Numbered from the stretch's first letter, positions 17,083 to 25,950 are shown. The stretch: DNA of 44,711 bases from Anaerolineae bacterium (GCA_022843385.1 JALHNT010000057.1:1-44711); one strand, 5' to 3'. The notes: generated from the sequence alone by a model not told the origin. Made by a program: numbers and translations.

Positions 17083-18492
17083 CTATACATAAAGCGAAAA
17101 AACTACGGTTGTTCCCTTACCTGGAGCAGATCGAATAGCGAACTGACCTCCAATAAGCTGCGCTCTTTCGCGCATTCCGATCAAACCAAAATGCCCGGTG
17201 CCAGTCAAATGATTAAATTGTGGTGGTGGTTCAAATCCGATGCCATCATCCCGCACTTCTAAAGTCGCAGTTTCTTGCTGGAACTTGACTTCAATCCGAA
17301 TATTATCGGCTTGTGCATGTCGGCGAGCATTATTCAATGCCTCTTGTGCGATGCGATAGAGCGCCAATTGTTTTTCGTCGTTCATTGAGCAAGGTGCGCC
17401 CAAAATTGCGAACTGCGCGCCACTTTCTCTCGCTAATGTTTCCAATGCTGTCACTAAACCCAATTCGTCTAGGTAATGCGGGTGAAGCGCACGACTAAAG
17501 CGCCGCACTTCCTCAATTGACTGGGCGATCATCTGTCGTAGTTCAGAGATATACTCATTCGTTTGAGGAGAAGTGCGCTCAAAATTTCGCTGCACCATCT
17601 GTGCCTTGTGACCGAGCGCGATCAATGTCTGAACGGTTTCATCATGCAGTTCGCGTCCAAGCCGGGCACGTTCTTCTTCCTGAGCCTGGGTGACCGCCCG
17701 TAAATAATCGTGAAGAGATGCTTGATAACTTTGTAATTGCCCCGCCACGTTATTTAACGTAACGCGCAAATCTTCGATTTCTCGAACGCCACCAACCGGT
17801 TTCGTTACCGCATCAAACTCTCCCTGTCCAATTAGATTTGCGCGTGATCCCAATTCTTGTAAAGGCTGTACAACATAGCGAAGCCCAAAAAATAATGTGA
17901 GCAAAGAAATCGCAGTCGCGGTAAATAAAACAAAAGGCATGACCTGTTCAATCCGAATCAGAGGATCAGTCAAAGAGTGCCAGGCTTCACGGATAATCAA
18001 TGACCATCGTGTGTTTGGTATAGGCGCATAAGCGATGACATCACCGTGCATCGTATCTGAAGTAAAAATTACGTCACTTTCCCCTGCTAATACTTCGGCG
18101 ACACCAGTCCAGTCCAAGATTGCGTTGTTAGGCGGTAAATTTCCCCGACTGAAAAGCACACTTCCATCGTAATCAAGCAGCGCGACAGTTCCAACAGCCT
18201 GAGGATGTTCAACCGCCAGCAGTGTATTCAAGTCCAAGTCATTTGCCTGAACTTGCTCAACTGGTATGTCATTCCCCCAGGCATAGTTTTCTCTCTGCGA
18301 AGCAATGAGTCGCGCAAGTGCGCCAACCAGCCGTGAATTTTCCTCTATAGCCAGTGCACGCATTGAACTCTGGTGGCTGCTGACACCACTAAACGCAAAA
18401 ATAATCAGGAGTATTGTAAGTGGCAAAACCGTCCATAGCAGCACCTGAGCGCGTAAACCATGTAAACTGAATGAAAATAAAGGCAATTTCAA
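17083..18492 (-). CDS. NarL-type sensor histidine kinase with extracytoplasmic sensor and HAMP
   Basis: 469 residues starting at TTG 18492, which overlaps the regulator stop (TTGA) and has GGAG plus CAGGG upstream. Order: helix 1 (about 14-36), extracytoplasmic sensor (about 37-165), helix 2 (about 168-190), HAMP (about 190-243), HisKA_3 dimerisation domain with phospho-acceptor His near 281 (RLGRELHDETVQTLIAL), and HATPase with NARRHAQ, RDDGIGF and GxGLIGMRER-like boxes. The cognate regulator is the gene immediately upstream. The sensor domain gives no ligand by eye. The island downstream of its own operon (DUF305, copper ATPases) suggests metal or redox stress, but this is inference. It lacks the YHS tail of the second kinase in the island. 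Confidence 0.9.
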   Translation of the reverse strand: MKLPLFSFSLHGLRAQVLLWTVLPLTILLIIFAFSGVSSHQSSMRALAIEENSRLVGALARLIASQRENYAWGNDIPVEQVQANDLDLNTLLAVEHPQAVGTVALLDYDGSVLFSRGNLPPNNAILDWTGVAEVLAGESDVIFTSDTMHGDVIAYAPIPNTRWSLIIREAWHSLTDPLIRIEQVMPFVLFTATAISLLTLFFGLRYVVQPLQELGSRANLIGQGEFDAVTKPVGGVREIEDLRVTLNNVAGQLQSYQASLHDYLRAVTQAQEEERARLGRELHDETVQTLIALGHKAQMVQRNFERTSPQTNEYISELRQMIAQSIEEVRRFSRALHPHYLDELGLVTALETLARESGAQFAILGAPCSMNDEKQLALYRIAQEALNNARRHAQADNIRIEVKFQQETATLEVRDDGIGFEPPPQFNHLTGTGHFGLIGMRERAQLIGGQFAIRSAPGKGTTVVFSLYV

Positions 18493-19151
18493 CCCTGTTT
18501 CTCCGGCAGGTGAATAAGTCCCAGATTTAAGGCTTTTGTGACGGCTTCTGTCCGGCTGTTCACTTGCAGCTTGGCATAAATACTGGCAAGATGCCCTTGC
18601 ACCGTGCGATCACTGATGGAGAGCTTCACCCCGATGCCCCGATTCGTCAACCCGGATGCGACAAGTTGAAGAACTTCACGTTCCCGATCTGTGATTGGCT
18701 CTGTCGTTTGAACCGTTTCATGAGTGCTTCCCGCCATATGTGCAATTAATTTTTGGGCTACATCAGGCGCGAGAGCAGGTTCACCGCGATAGACTGCATG
18801 TACCGCAGCCGTGATCTGCTCCGCCTCTGCGTTTTTTAGGACGTAACCATTTGCGCCTGCTTGCAACGCAGCTAAGATAAACGGATCATCGTCGTAAGCT
18901 GTCAAAATCAAAACGCGAACAGGCAGCGATTGTTCGTGTATCCAGCGGGTGACCTCAATACCAGTTGCGTGAGGCATCCTAACATCCAAAATAGCAACAT
19001 CTGGTAGTAGTTCGAGGATGAGTTCTTTGGCTTTGAGACCGTCACCTGCTTGAGCGATAACTTCTATGTCTCGATCTTCCAAGAGAAAATCATGAATACC
19101 TTTACGAACAACAGCGTGATCGTCTGCTAATACCACTCGTATCGGGGACAT
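18489..19151 (-). CDS. NarL/FixJ-family response regulator
   Basis: 220 residues. The receiver domain has acidic residues near the N terminus (VVLADDHAVVRKGI), the phospho-acceptor Asp56 (AILDVRMP), the conserved Thr (ILTAYDDDPF) and Lys (GYVLKNAEAEQI). The C-terminal LuxR HTH begins with TDREREVLQLVASGLTNRGI and has ISDRTVQGHLASIYAKL. It overlaps the kinase gene by 4 bases. A close paralogue lies at 36456-37100. Either could bind the CGCCAAATGGCG sites found throughout the island. Confidence 0.93.
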   Translation of the reverse strand: MSPIRVVLADDHAVVRKGIHDFLLEDRDIEVIAQAGDGLKAKELILELLPDVAILDVRMPHATGIEVTRWIHEQSLPVRVLILTAYDDDPFILAALQAGANGYVLKNAEAEQITAAVHAVYRGEPALAPDVAQKLIAHMAGSTHETVQTTEPITDREREVLQLVASGLTNRGIGVKLSISDRTVQGHLASIYAKLQVNSRTEAVTKALNLGLIHLPEKQG

Positions 19152-19255
19152 CGACTTATCCTTCTACATCCGCTGTTTACAAAAAGATTTTGGGTCGTCT
19201 ATTGATTTAAGTATAGGAACATTTCAATTTAAAAATGTATCTTTTAAGCAATTGA

Positions 19256-19290
19256 AAGAGGACGGAAAATGCTTTCCGTCCTCTTATCTG
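19256..19290 (-). terminator. terminator-like hairpin between DUF305 gene and regulator
   Basis: A 13-bp perfect stem (AAGAGGACGGAAA with TTTCCGTCCTCTT) around an ATGC loop lies at 19256-19285. Both flanking genes are on the minus strand, so it probably ends the transcript of the DUF305 gene cluster before the two-component operon. Confidence 0.65.
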
Positions 19291-19329
19291 CCTCGCTGAA
19301 CTATCTGATTACAGCCGATGGCAGCTTAC

Positions 19330-19947
19330 TTATGCTGCAAGGTCCAAAATGAGTTGTTCCATCATTTCGATTTCAGCGGTTTGATCTGCAATGATCTGAA
19401 GCGCCAGTTCACGCAATTCACCGTGACCTTCACCTTCGGGGACACGCTCCAAGAGGCGTTCAGACATGTGAATTGCATCGTCGTGGTGGTCGATCATCGA
19501 CTCTGTCCATGCAATCTCGTATTCCACACCTTCCAGGCGATTCAAACCTGCCATCATCCCCATCATCATTGCCGGGTCGGTAGCAGGCATCCCTTCCATA
19601 CCACCGTGATCCATACCACCCATGCCCATATCCATGTCCATCATTGACATCGGGCTGTAATCAACGTTATACCATTCCAGCAACCAGCCCTGCATCAGCG
19701 TAATCTCAGCAGTCTGGGCATCAATGATGTTCTGACAGGTGGTTGTGACGGTTTCTGTTGTTGCTTTTGCCAGACAGTCGTTTGCCATATCCAGTGCCAT
19801 TTGGTGATGGTCAATCATGCCTTCGAGAAAACGAAGTTCCGCGCGTCCGGCGCGTCCTTCAACTGGCGCATCTGCCAGTGTCACAGGTGCAGCAATAGCT
19901 GAAAACGCCAGCACAACAAAGCTAAGTACAATCCACAACTTCTTCAC
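19330..19947 (-). CDS. secreted DUF305 (ferritin-like) protein with Met/Asp/His-rich linker
   Basis: 205 residues from GTG 19947, picked because AGGAG sits 6 bases upstream and the next codons read KKLWIVLSFVVLAFS, a signal peptide. Two DUF305 halves are visible, each with a MIDHHQMALDMA/MIDHHDDAIHMS helix pair and a QTAEIxxM helix. They are joined by a linker near residues 105-135 that is full of Met, Asp, Gly and His (MMDMDMGMGGMDHGG). DUF305 proteins are often encoded with copper resistance genes and are thought to bind metal; no enzymatic role is established to my knowledge. Downstream of two other envelope genes in the same direction. Confidence 0.88.
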   Translation of the reverse strand: MKKLWIVLSFVVLAFSAIAAPVTLADAPVEGRAGRAELRFLEGMIDHHQMALDMANDCLAKATTETVTTTCQNIIDAQTAEITLMQGWLLEWYNVDYSPMSMMDMDMGMGGMDHGGMEGMPATDPAMMMGMMAGLNRLEGVEYEIAWTESMIDHHDDAIHMSERLLERVPEGEGHGELRELALQIIADQTAEIEMMEQLILDLAA

Positions 19948-19984
19948 GATTATCTCCTGTGTATACATTTCGTGTGACTTACGA

Positions 19985-20206
19985 TTAATGATTCATACCG
20001 GGCATACTGTCGGGCATTTGCGTGGAGGACATTTCGCTCGTATCTTGATCCATGCCTGACATTGACCCAGAATTCGACTCAACAATGGAGCTTTGCGATG
20101 CGGTGAAAATCATCCAGATGATTAGCAAGGCAAAGACAACTGCGAGTACCCATCCTGCTTTTACATTCCTTCCTCCTCCTGATTTTTCAAGTAAGGGTTG
20201 TGACAT
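19985..20206 (-). CDS. small membrane protein with Met/Ser/Asp-rich tail
   Basis: 73 residues with a ribosome site (GGAG, 9 bases upstream). One transmembrane helix (about 17-37, VKAGWVLAVVFALLIIWMIF) is followed by an outward tail rich in Met, Ser, Asp and ending GMNH. The Met/His composition suggests weak copper or silver binding. Family not recognised. It lies between the DUF2085 and DUF305 genes, 14 and 37 bases from them, so it is probably co-transcribed. Confidence 0.7.
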   Translation of the reverse strand: MSQPLLEKSGGGRNVKAGWVLAVVFALLIIWMIFTASQSSIVESNSGSMSGMDQDTSEMSSTQMPDSMPGMNH

Positions 20207-20220
20207 GATGTTAACTCCGG

Positions 20221-21036
20221 TTAGGTTAGATTGGACGAAATATTTTCTTGCAACAGCGATAGACCGCGGGAGTAGTGTCGGTTCAGCTTGTGTGAAAGAG
20301 TCGCTGATGTACGTTTCATTTCGCGGTCTGCGAAAGGAATTACTAGCCCCGTTATCCCGATCCCGAAAAAGACACCAGACACAAGTCGTATCAGAGAGTT
20401 AAATGACCCTATTGCATCACCTAAGTAGAAATTTGCTGGAAAAGCATTGCTCGTCAACACGGCCAGCCAAGCGTTATTGTAGCGGAAACCGGACATCAAA
20501 CCGTTCATATCACTCAACAGGTGCGTGATGCCATCAAAAGCAAGAGGGGTCAAAAGCAAAACGAACACCCATAGTCGAGATGGTTTCACAAAACGCCGCT
20601 GGGAAATCAACCAATAAACTGCGGTAGCAACCCATAGACTTCCATACATATAAACCATTCGATCAGACCAAGCGACTTTCCACCCTAGCACATCGTCCCC
20701 ACGAAAATCTCGGAGGGCTAATGTGTCGTTCGGGATATTGCCTGTTAGAGTCAGGGGAAGTTCATCCAAGTCGTACATCGGCTTTGTACCAAAAAGGAAA
20801 AACGAGCGCTGCGCCATCTGATGACATTGCGTTGAGTAAACGTTATAGATCACGCCACCCACAGCAGTATAGCCTAAGCGCATAGCGATTGGAGCCACAA
20901 ACGGTAGGAAATTGTAAATCCCAAATACCATAAGGAATGCCGCTAACCAATGCGTTGTAAGCCAGTGAGTGATTTGCACAAGCAGTACGGCTCTTTTCCT
21001 GTCCAGATTAGGTTTTGCTCCGATTGGTGTATCCAA
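20221..21036 (-). CDS. DUF2085 integral membrane protein
   Basis: 271 residues with about six hydrophobic segments. The family signature is YSTQCHQMAQRSFFLFG near residues 65-81, a conserved Cys-His motif. It ends in a basic cytoplasmic tail. The start is a TTG at 21036 with AGGAG 13 bases upstream, rather far. It is the first gene of a minus-strand operon with the small Met-rich protein and DUF305. The promoter region is shared with the divergent YceI-like gene and contains three copies of the island's operator-like motif. Function unknown; the Cys-His motif may bind metal or haem. Confidence 0.8.
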   Translation of the reverse strand: MDTPIGAKPNLDRKRAVLLVQITHWLTTHWLAAFLMVFGIYNFLPFVAPIAMRLGYTAVGGVIYNVYSTQCHQMAQRSFFLFGTKPMYDLDELPLTLTGNIPNDTLALRDFRGDDVLGWKVAWSDRMVYMYGSLWVATAVYWLISQRRFVKPSRLWVFVLLLTPLAFDGITHLLSDMNGLMSGFRYNNAWLAVLTSNAFPANFYLGDAIGSFNSLIRLVSGVFFGIGITGLVIPFADREMKRTSATLSHKLNRHYSRGLSLLQENISSNLT

Positions 21037-21099
21037 GTTTGCTTTACACTCCTCAGCTTAGAACTCGAATTGTATAACCAACTGAGCGTGTGCTTAACC

Positions 21100-21111
21100 C
21101 GCCAAATTGCC
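21100..21111. promoter_or_regulatory. island operator motif, variant (CGCCAAATTGCC)
   Basis: Identical to the variant at 39923-39934 and differing at two positions from CGCCAAATGGCG. It is the first of three sites in this divergent promoter. Confidence 0.55.
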
Positions 21112-21133
21112 TGTTTTTGCGTGTTACAAAACC

Positions 21134-21147
21134 CGCCAAATGGCGTA
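21134..21147. promoter_or_regulatory. island operator motif, exact copy
   Basis: CGCCAAATGGCG followed by TA, a 12-base near-palindrome repeated exactly at 26469, 31345 and 36190. It lies 73 bases before the YceI-like start and about 100 bases before the DUF2085 start, so it could control both directions. Confidence 0.7.
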
Positions 21148-21159
21148 TGACCTTAACTG

Positions 21160-21171
21160 GGCAATTTTGCT
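21160..21171. promoter_or_regulatory. island operator motif, degenerate
   Basis: GGCAATTTTGCT reads on the other strand as AGCAAAATTGCC, matching the CGCCAAATTGCC variant at 10 of 12 bases. Third site in the same intergenic region. Confidence 0.4.
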
Positions 21172-21220
21172 ATTCTTCTAAGCTCGAAACCTGAGATCAA
21201 GAATTAGCGAGGAAACAGGC

Positions 21221-22078
21221 GTGGGATATTCTCGATACCCCTCTAATGTAAGTGTGCGAAATAATAGTTGGAGAGTTGTTTTGTTTGGTATAGTGATGTT
21301 GGGCATTGGGGCAGTGATTGGCGGTATTACTAGCATATTCCTTTTCATTCGCATTACTGGAGGAACAGCGGCTCCAAGCGCCCCTATCAGCGCTCCTACG
21401 CTATCGCTTGAAATGCTCAGTACACCTTCAGCGTCTTCGGGAGTGTTTACCCCTAATTCTCCTACAATGATGCCAACGCTCGTTGCTGGGGTGGCAGTAA
21501 CGGAAGTTTCGGCAATTCCTACACTTTTGTCCTCTCAGCTTTTCCGTATCGTTTCCGAAGAATCTGAAGCGCGTTTTTCTGTTAGCGAAACAGTACCAAT
21601 TGGGATAGCAGTAGGAAGAACTAATCAAGTCGCAGGCGACATAATTGTTGATTTCAATAATCCATCAAATTCTCGCATAGGGTTAATTCGAATCAATCTA
21701 CGCACGCTGCAAACAGATGACCCTGATCGGGATCGCTCTATCCGCTGCTGTGTCTTGCTTTCAGCCCAGGAAGCTTATGAATTTTCCGATTTTATACCTA
21801 CCTCGATTAGTGGATTACCTGAACTGGTGCAAATCGGTCAGGAAGTTGACATCGAGGTCACTGGCGATCTGACATTACGCGGAACCACACGCACTGTAAC
21901 GTTCGATGTATCGCTCACAATCATGAGTGCTGATGAACTGCGGGGGCTAGGGCGTACAGTTGTAAATAGGAGTGAATTTGGCATCTTGAATGATGTCGAG
22001 AATATGTTTGATTATCATGGGGTTGCTGAGTCAGTCACACTAGAATTTGAGTTTGTAGCGCGAGCAGTACAGCAGTAA
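21221..22078 (+). CDS. membrane-anchored YceI-like domain protein
   Basis: 285 residues from GTG 21221 (GAGGA upstream). One N-terminal helix (about 14-46, with VVLFGIVMLGIGAVIGGI) is followed by a Ser/Pro/Thr linker and then, at about 110-283, a YceI-like lipocalin barrel: VAGDIIVDFNNPSNSRIG, VDIEVTGDLTLRGTTRTVTF and a closing FDYHGVAESVTLEFEFVA. YceI proteins bind polyisoprenoids or similar lipids in the periplasm; some are linked to respiration. Here it opens a plus-strand operon of rhodanese and cytochrome c lipoproteins. Confidence 0.75.
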   Translation: MGYSRYPSNVSVRNNSWRVVLFGIVMLGIGAVIGGITSIFLFIRITGGTAAPSAPISAPTLSLEMLSTPSASSGVFTPNSPTMMPTLVAGVAVTEVSAIPTLLSSQLFRIVSEESEARFSVSETVPIGIAVGRTNQVAGDIIVDFNNPSNSRIGLIRINLRTLQTDDPDRDRSIRCCVLLSAQEAYEFSDFIPTSISGLPELVQIGQEVDIEVTGDLTLRGTTRTVTFDVSLTIMSADELRGLGRTVVNRSEFGILNDVENMFDYHGVAESVTLEFEFVARAVQQ

Positions 22079-22113
22079 TAAATTTTCGTTTTAGCTTAAA
22101 GGGGCGACATTTA

Positions 22114-22581
22114 GTGAAGCAACATCTTCGCTACACAATATTAGTTCTCATCACGATTGTGCTGGCAACTGCTCTGACAGCTTGCAGTTCATCAAGTACA
22201 TCTATTTCTGAAATGGCAGATGACCGAGCAGTTACGACTACATCAACTGGCGCGTATCAAATCCTGACCATTGATGAATTTGCCAACATCGTTGCTGAGG
22301 AGTCCGACGAGTATACGATTGTCAATGTGCATATCCCCTATGAAGGCGAAGTAGCGGAAACCGATATGAGCATTGCCTACAACGATATTTCAACTCTGAG
22401 CAGCGCACTGCCAGACAAAAATGCACCGATCATCCTTTACTGTCGCAGCGGACGGATGAGTGAGGAAGCGGGTCGGGCGTTGATCGAACTCGGCTATACC
22501 AACCTTTATGATGTACCGGGCGGCATGAATGCGTGGCAGAACAGCGGGCGAGAGCTATTGAACGCCGAGACGATAGAATGA
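22114..22581 (+). CDS. rhodanese-domain lipoprotein
   Basis: 155 residues from GTG 22114. The signal peptide ends in a lipobox LTAC (Cys24). The rhodanese domain covers about 50-150, with active-site Cys110 in LYCRSGRMSEEAGRALIELG and the closing VPGGMNAWQNSG. It probably moves sulfane sulfur or handles thiols on the outer face of the membrane. Its stop overlaps the next start (ATGA), so it is translationally coupled to a cytochrome c lipoprotein. Confidence 0.88.
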   Translation: MKQHLRYTILVLITIVLATALTACSSSSTSISEMADDRAVTTTSTGAYQILTIDEFANIVAEESDEYTIVNVHIPYEGEVAETDMSIAYNDISTLSSALPDKNAPIILYCRSGRMSEEAGRALIELGYTNLYDVPGGMNAWQNSGRELLNAETIE

Positions 22582-22994
22582 AAATTGCTTGGTTAGGGCT
22601 GATTGGACTTTTTGGCTTCGTGCTGGTCGGCTGCAGCCAGTCCGGGTCAGTCAGTGTAAGCGGTGTCTCGTTCGATACCGAGCAAATCGCTCAAGGGCAG
22701 CAACTTTACGCACAATATTGTGCGTCCTGTCACGGGGCGAATGGTGAGGGACAGTTTCCTGCTGCGCCGCTTTTGCCAGACCAAACAGGACAATTCGGCG
22801 CGCCGCCACACAACGGGAACGGTCATACATCACATCATCCAGACGATTGGCTGATCCGATACGTGAGCGAAGGCGGTGTTAGTTTACGCAATCCTGAACT
22901 TTACTACCCGATGCCAGCCTTTGGCGATCAATTACCCGACGAGCAAATTTCTTTGATTCTCGCCTATATCAAAACGATTTGGAATAAACGATAG
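22578..22994 (+). CDS. cytochrome c lipoprotein 1
   Basis: 138 residues from the ATG at 22578, inside the rhodanese stop. Lipobox VLVGC near residue 19. The class I haem site is CASCHG (Cys48, Cys51, His52), and YPMPAFGDQL supplies the probable axial Met. The helix DEQISLILAYIKTIW ends the domain. Extra histidines (HNGNGHTSHHPDDW) lie between the haem site and Met. It is closely related to the next gene and to the one at 25951. Likely an electron carrier on the outer face of the membrane. Confidence 0.9.
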   Translation: MKIAWLGLIGLFGFVLVGCSQSGSVSVSGVSFDTEQIAQGQQLYAQYCASCHGANGEGQFPAAPLLPDQTGQFGAPPHNGNGHTSHHPDDWLIRYVSEGGVSLRNPELYYPMPAFGDQLPDEQISLILAYIKTIWNKR

Positions 22995-23067
22995 ATTGTC
23001 ACTTAGCAACAGCAGCGGATCACATACAGCATCACGACAGCATGAATGCAATGACGGGAGCGAGAAT

Positions 23068-23535
23068 ATGATGAGATTGCGTTGGATCGGGTTACTTGGA
23101 TTGTTTGGTTTGGTATTGGTCGGTTGTGGCAGTCAGCCAGCAGAGATAATCGTGAGTGGGGTCACTTACGACACCGAACAAATCGCACAGGGTCAGCAAA
23201 TCTATGCTCAGTCCTGCGCTTCCTGCCATGGGCCGAATGGTGAAGGTCAGTTTCCTGATGCGCCAAATCAGCCCGACGCTACTGGACGTGTCGGTGCTCC
23301 ACCTCATAATGGCACTGGTCATACCTGGCATCACGGAGATGAGATGCTCATTCGCTATACCCGTGAAGGGGGAATCAGCCTGACCGACCCCGTAAATTTC
23401 TATCCTATGCCTGCTTTCGGAGATCAGCTCTCGGAAGAGGAAATTATGTCAGTTCTCGCATACGTCAAGACCTTGTGGAACGATGAACAACGTACTCGCC
23501 AACAGCAGGCTACTGAAGCTGAAGCCGGTGGATAG
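23068..23535 (+). CDS. cytochrome c lipoprotein 2
   Basis: 155 residues from the ATG at 23068 (or the adjacent ATG 23071), with GGGAG upstream; the frame is open further 5' but lacks a signal there. Lipobox LVGC, haem motif CASCHGPNGEGQFPDAP (Cys50, Cys53, His54), HNGTGHTWHHGDEM and YPMPAFGDQL as in the previous gene. Its C-terminal tail is longer, charged and Gln-rich. It is a tandem duplicate of the previous gene, about 70% identical in the core by eye. Intergenic space of about 70 bases. Confidence 0.9.
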   Translation: MMRLRWIGLLGLFGLVLVGCGSQPAEIIVSGVTYDTEQIAQGQQIYAQSCASCHGPNGEGQFPDAPNQPDATGRVGAPPHNGTGHTWHHGDEMLIRYTREGGISLTDPVNFYPMPAFGDQLSEEEIMSVLAYVKTLWNDEQRTRQQQATEAEAGG

Positions 23536-23576
23536 CGTTTATCAACGGATCCACATCTCTTAATTTGTTTTAAACA

Positions 23577-23590
23577 GGCTAAATGACGCA
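23577..23590. promoter_or_regulatory. island operator motif, degenerate, before copB-like gene
   Basis: GGCTAAATGACGCA matches CGCCAAATGGCGTA at 10 of 14 positions and resembles CGCTAAACGACGCA at 39946. It lies about 75 bases before the P-type ATPase start. Confidence 0.4.
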
Positions 23591-23662
23591 TATCAATCTT
23601 AATCTGGGAGGGCTATCATCCAGATAAGAAACTGACGGTTATGAAAGGATGGGAAGGTAAAG

Positions 23663-25891
23663 ATGAATACTTCTCCACTGAAACCGAATAAATCTAACGC
23701 CGAACATCAAGGCGATCATCCTGTCCAACCCTCAATGGATCATGCTGCTCACGTAGGACATGAACATCACTCGCCTGAGTCGCCAGTTGAAGAAGCTACC
23801 GATCATGCTGCCCACAACAGGGATTATCGAGCGAATGAAATGCTAGAACCGGACAAAATGCACGACAGTCACGGTTCTCACGATGCCCACGCCGGACACG
23901 GAGTCATGCACGAAGGTCACGAGACGATGATGCGAAACCGCTTCTTCGTCACGCTGCCGCTGACCCTCATCGTCCTACTGTTCTCACCAATCATCCAGCA
24001 GTGGCTTGGCTTCCAAATTGCGTTCCCCGGCAGCGAGTGGATAGCGCCGATCCTCGGTACAGTGATTTTCTTCTACGGTGGTCTGCTGTTCCTCAGCATG
24101 GCGCGGCAAGAACTCGTCCAGCGCCAACCCGGCATGATGACCCTGATTTCAGTGGCGATCACAACCGCGTATCTGTACAGCCTCGGCATTTTCTTCTTCC
24201 CGCCGCAAGACGCGATGGGGTCGGGCATGATGGACTTCTTCTGGGAGTTGGCAACGCTCATTACTATCATGCTGCTCGGTCACTGGATCGAACTGCGGAG
24301 TGTGGGGCAGGCGCAAGGGGCGCTACGCGAATTGGCGAAGCTGCTGCCCGATACCGCCGAACGGATTTTGGCATCCGGTGAAACTGAAAAAATCGAAGTG
24401 GGACAGCTTAGTGCGGGGGATCGCGTCTTGATTCGTCCTGGCGCGAGTATTCCCGCCGATGGTGTGGTCGCAGAGGGCGAAAGCAGCGTCAATGAGGCGT
24501 TGATTACGGGCGAAAGTCTACCCCTCGACAAGAAACCGGGCGACAGGGTGATCGGCGGCACGGTCAACGGGTCCGGATCGTTGCGCGTCGAAATTCAGCA
24601 GGTGGGCGATCAAACCGCGCTAGCTGGGATCATGCGCCTCGTCGAAGATGCCCAGAAAAGCCAGTCGCGCGCCCAAACGCTGGCGCAGCGCGCTGCTTTC
24701 TACCTGACCTTTATCGCCATCGGTGCTGGGATACTCACCTTTCTCAGTTGGATGATCTTTACTGGAAACCTGTCGGATGCAGTGCGTTACACGGTCGGTG
24801 TCCTGATCATCGCCTGTCCGCACGCGCTCGGTCTGGCAGTGCCGCTGGTAGTAGCGATCTCCACCACGCTGTCCGCACGAAATGGCTTGCTCGTGCGTAA
24901 GCGCGTCGCATTGGAGAGCGCGAAAGACTTGAATACTATCATCTTCGACAAAACCGGGACGCTGACCAAAGGCGAACAAGGGGTCGTGCAGGTCGCCGTC
25001 GATAGTATTAATGAAGATGACGCACTGCGGATCGCCGCCGGGCTGGAAGGCGACAGTGAACACATGATCGCCCAAGCCATTCGCGGGTATGTAAAGGGAC
25101 GTGAACTTTCGCCGACTTCGGTGAACCAGTTTGAGAGTTTGGCTGGACGCGGCGTAAAAGCGGTCGTTGACGGAAAGACCTACTTCATCGGTGGACCCCG
25201 CTTGCTCGAACAGTTGAACTTGACCGTTCCTGCATCCTTGGAAACTGCCAAGCAAAACGCGGAAACGGCGGGGCAGTCCGTCATTTACCTGACCACCGAA
25301 ACGGCTGTAGTCGCGCTGTTTGCTGTTGCCGATGTCATCCGTGAGGAAAGCCGGGAAGCGGTGCAGAAGCTGCACGATCTCGGTTTGAAAGTGGCAATGC
25401 TCACGGGTGACAGTGAACCCGTCGCAAAAGCGGTCGCGCAGGCACTGAACATCGACACCTATTTTGCCCAAGTTTTACCCGAACACAAAGCGGACAAGGT
25501 GCGCGAACTCCAAAAGGGCGGAAATAAAGTCGCAATGGTCGGCGATGGCGTGAATGATGCGCCCGCGCTTCTGACCGCCGACGTTGGTATCGCCATTGGC
25601 GCTGGGACAGATGTCGCCATCGAAAGTGCTGGTATTATTCTCGTGCGCTCGAATCCTATGGACATCGTGAAGATCATTCGCCTGAGCCGCGCCACCTACA
25701 GCAAGATGATCCAAAATCTTGTCTGGGCGACGGGCTATAACGTCGTCGCTATCCCACTGGCAATGGGTGTGCTTGCGCCGATTGGCATCACCCTCGACCC
25801 GGCGATTGGCGCAGTCTTCATGTCAGTCAGCACGGTCGTGGTGGCGTTCAACGCGCAACTCTTGCGTGGTCTGGATTTATCGAAAGCCTAA
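23663..25891 (+). CDS. copB: CopB-type copper/silver P-type ATPase (CPH motif)
   Basis: 742 residues. The N terminus (20-95) is rich in His, Met and Asp (HAAHVGHEHH, HDSHGSHDAHAGHG) and replaces HMA domains. P1B helices follow. The actuator has TGES (about 281), helix 6 has ACPHALGLAVPL (Cys-Pro-His near 385), and the phosphorylation site is FDKTGTLTKGE (Asp near 429). The hinge is MVGDGVNDAPAL (about 625). CPH-type pumps with His-rich ends are the CopB group (Cu+/Cu2+/Ag+ export). The usual SEHP of the nucleotide domain reads SEHM here. Ribosome site AAGGTAAAG is modest. A T-tailed hairpin follows the stop. Confidence 0.9.
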   Translation: MNTSPLKPNKSNAEHQGDHPVQPSMDHAAHVGHEHHSPESPVEEATDHAAHNRDYRANEMLEPDKMHDSHGSHDAHAGHGVMHEGHETMMRNRFFVTLPLTLIVLLFSPIIQQWLGFQIAFPGSEWIAPILGTVIFFYGGLLFLSMARQELVQRQPGMMTLISVAITTAYLYSLGIFFFPPQDAMGSGMMDFFWELATLITIMLLGHWIELRSVGQAQGALRELAKLLPDTAERILASGETEKIEVGQLSAGDRVLIRPGASIPADGVVAEGESSVNEALITGESLPLDKKPGDRVIGGTVNGSGSLRVEIQQVGDQTALAGIMRLVEDAQKSQSRAQTLAQRAAFYLTFIAIGAGILTFLSWMIFTGNLSDAVRYTVGVLIIACPHALGLAVPLVVAISTTLSARNGLLVRKRVALESAKDLNTIIFDKTGTLTKGEQGVVQVAVDSINEDDALRIAAGLEGDSEHMIAQAIRGYVKGRELSPTSVNQFESLAGRGVKAVVDGKTYFIGGPRLLEQLNLTVPASLETAKQNAETAGQSVIYLTTETAVVALFAVADVIREESREAVQKLHDLGLKVAMLTGDSEPVAKAVAQALNIDTYFAQVLPEHKADKVRELQKGGNKVAMVGDGVNDAPALLTADVGIAIGAGTDVAIESAGIILVRSNPMDIVKIIRLSRATYSKMIQNLVWATGYNVVAIPLAMGVLAPIGITLDPAIGAVFMSVSTVVVAFNAQLLRGLDLSKA

Positions 25892-25900
25892 TTCTCAGAG

Positions 25901-25931
25901 AGGGTGAAATCATTATCATTTCGCCCTTTCT
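25901..25931 (+). terminator. terminator after the copB-like gene
   Basis: AGGGTGAAAT pairs with ATTTCGCCCT (one T-G wobble) around a 7-base loop and runs into TTCTGTTATTT. It ends the ATPase transcript; the following cytochrome has its own ribosome site but only about 20 bases of extra leader, so read-through may feed it. Confidence 0.65.
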
Positions 25932-25950
25932 GTTATTTCCTGGAGAATAA

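Noticed and set aside
16975..17262. 95-residue plus-strand ORF after the primase-helicase gene
   Set aside because: It runs through the hairpin/iteron cluster and the 3' end of the opposite-strand kinase; composition is not protein-like.
24620..25471. 283-residue minus-strand frame opposite the copB-like gene
   Set aside because: Shadow of a strongly conserved P-type ATPase; no ribosome site or recognisable domain.
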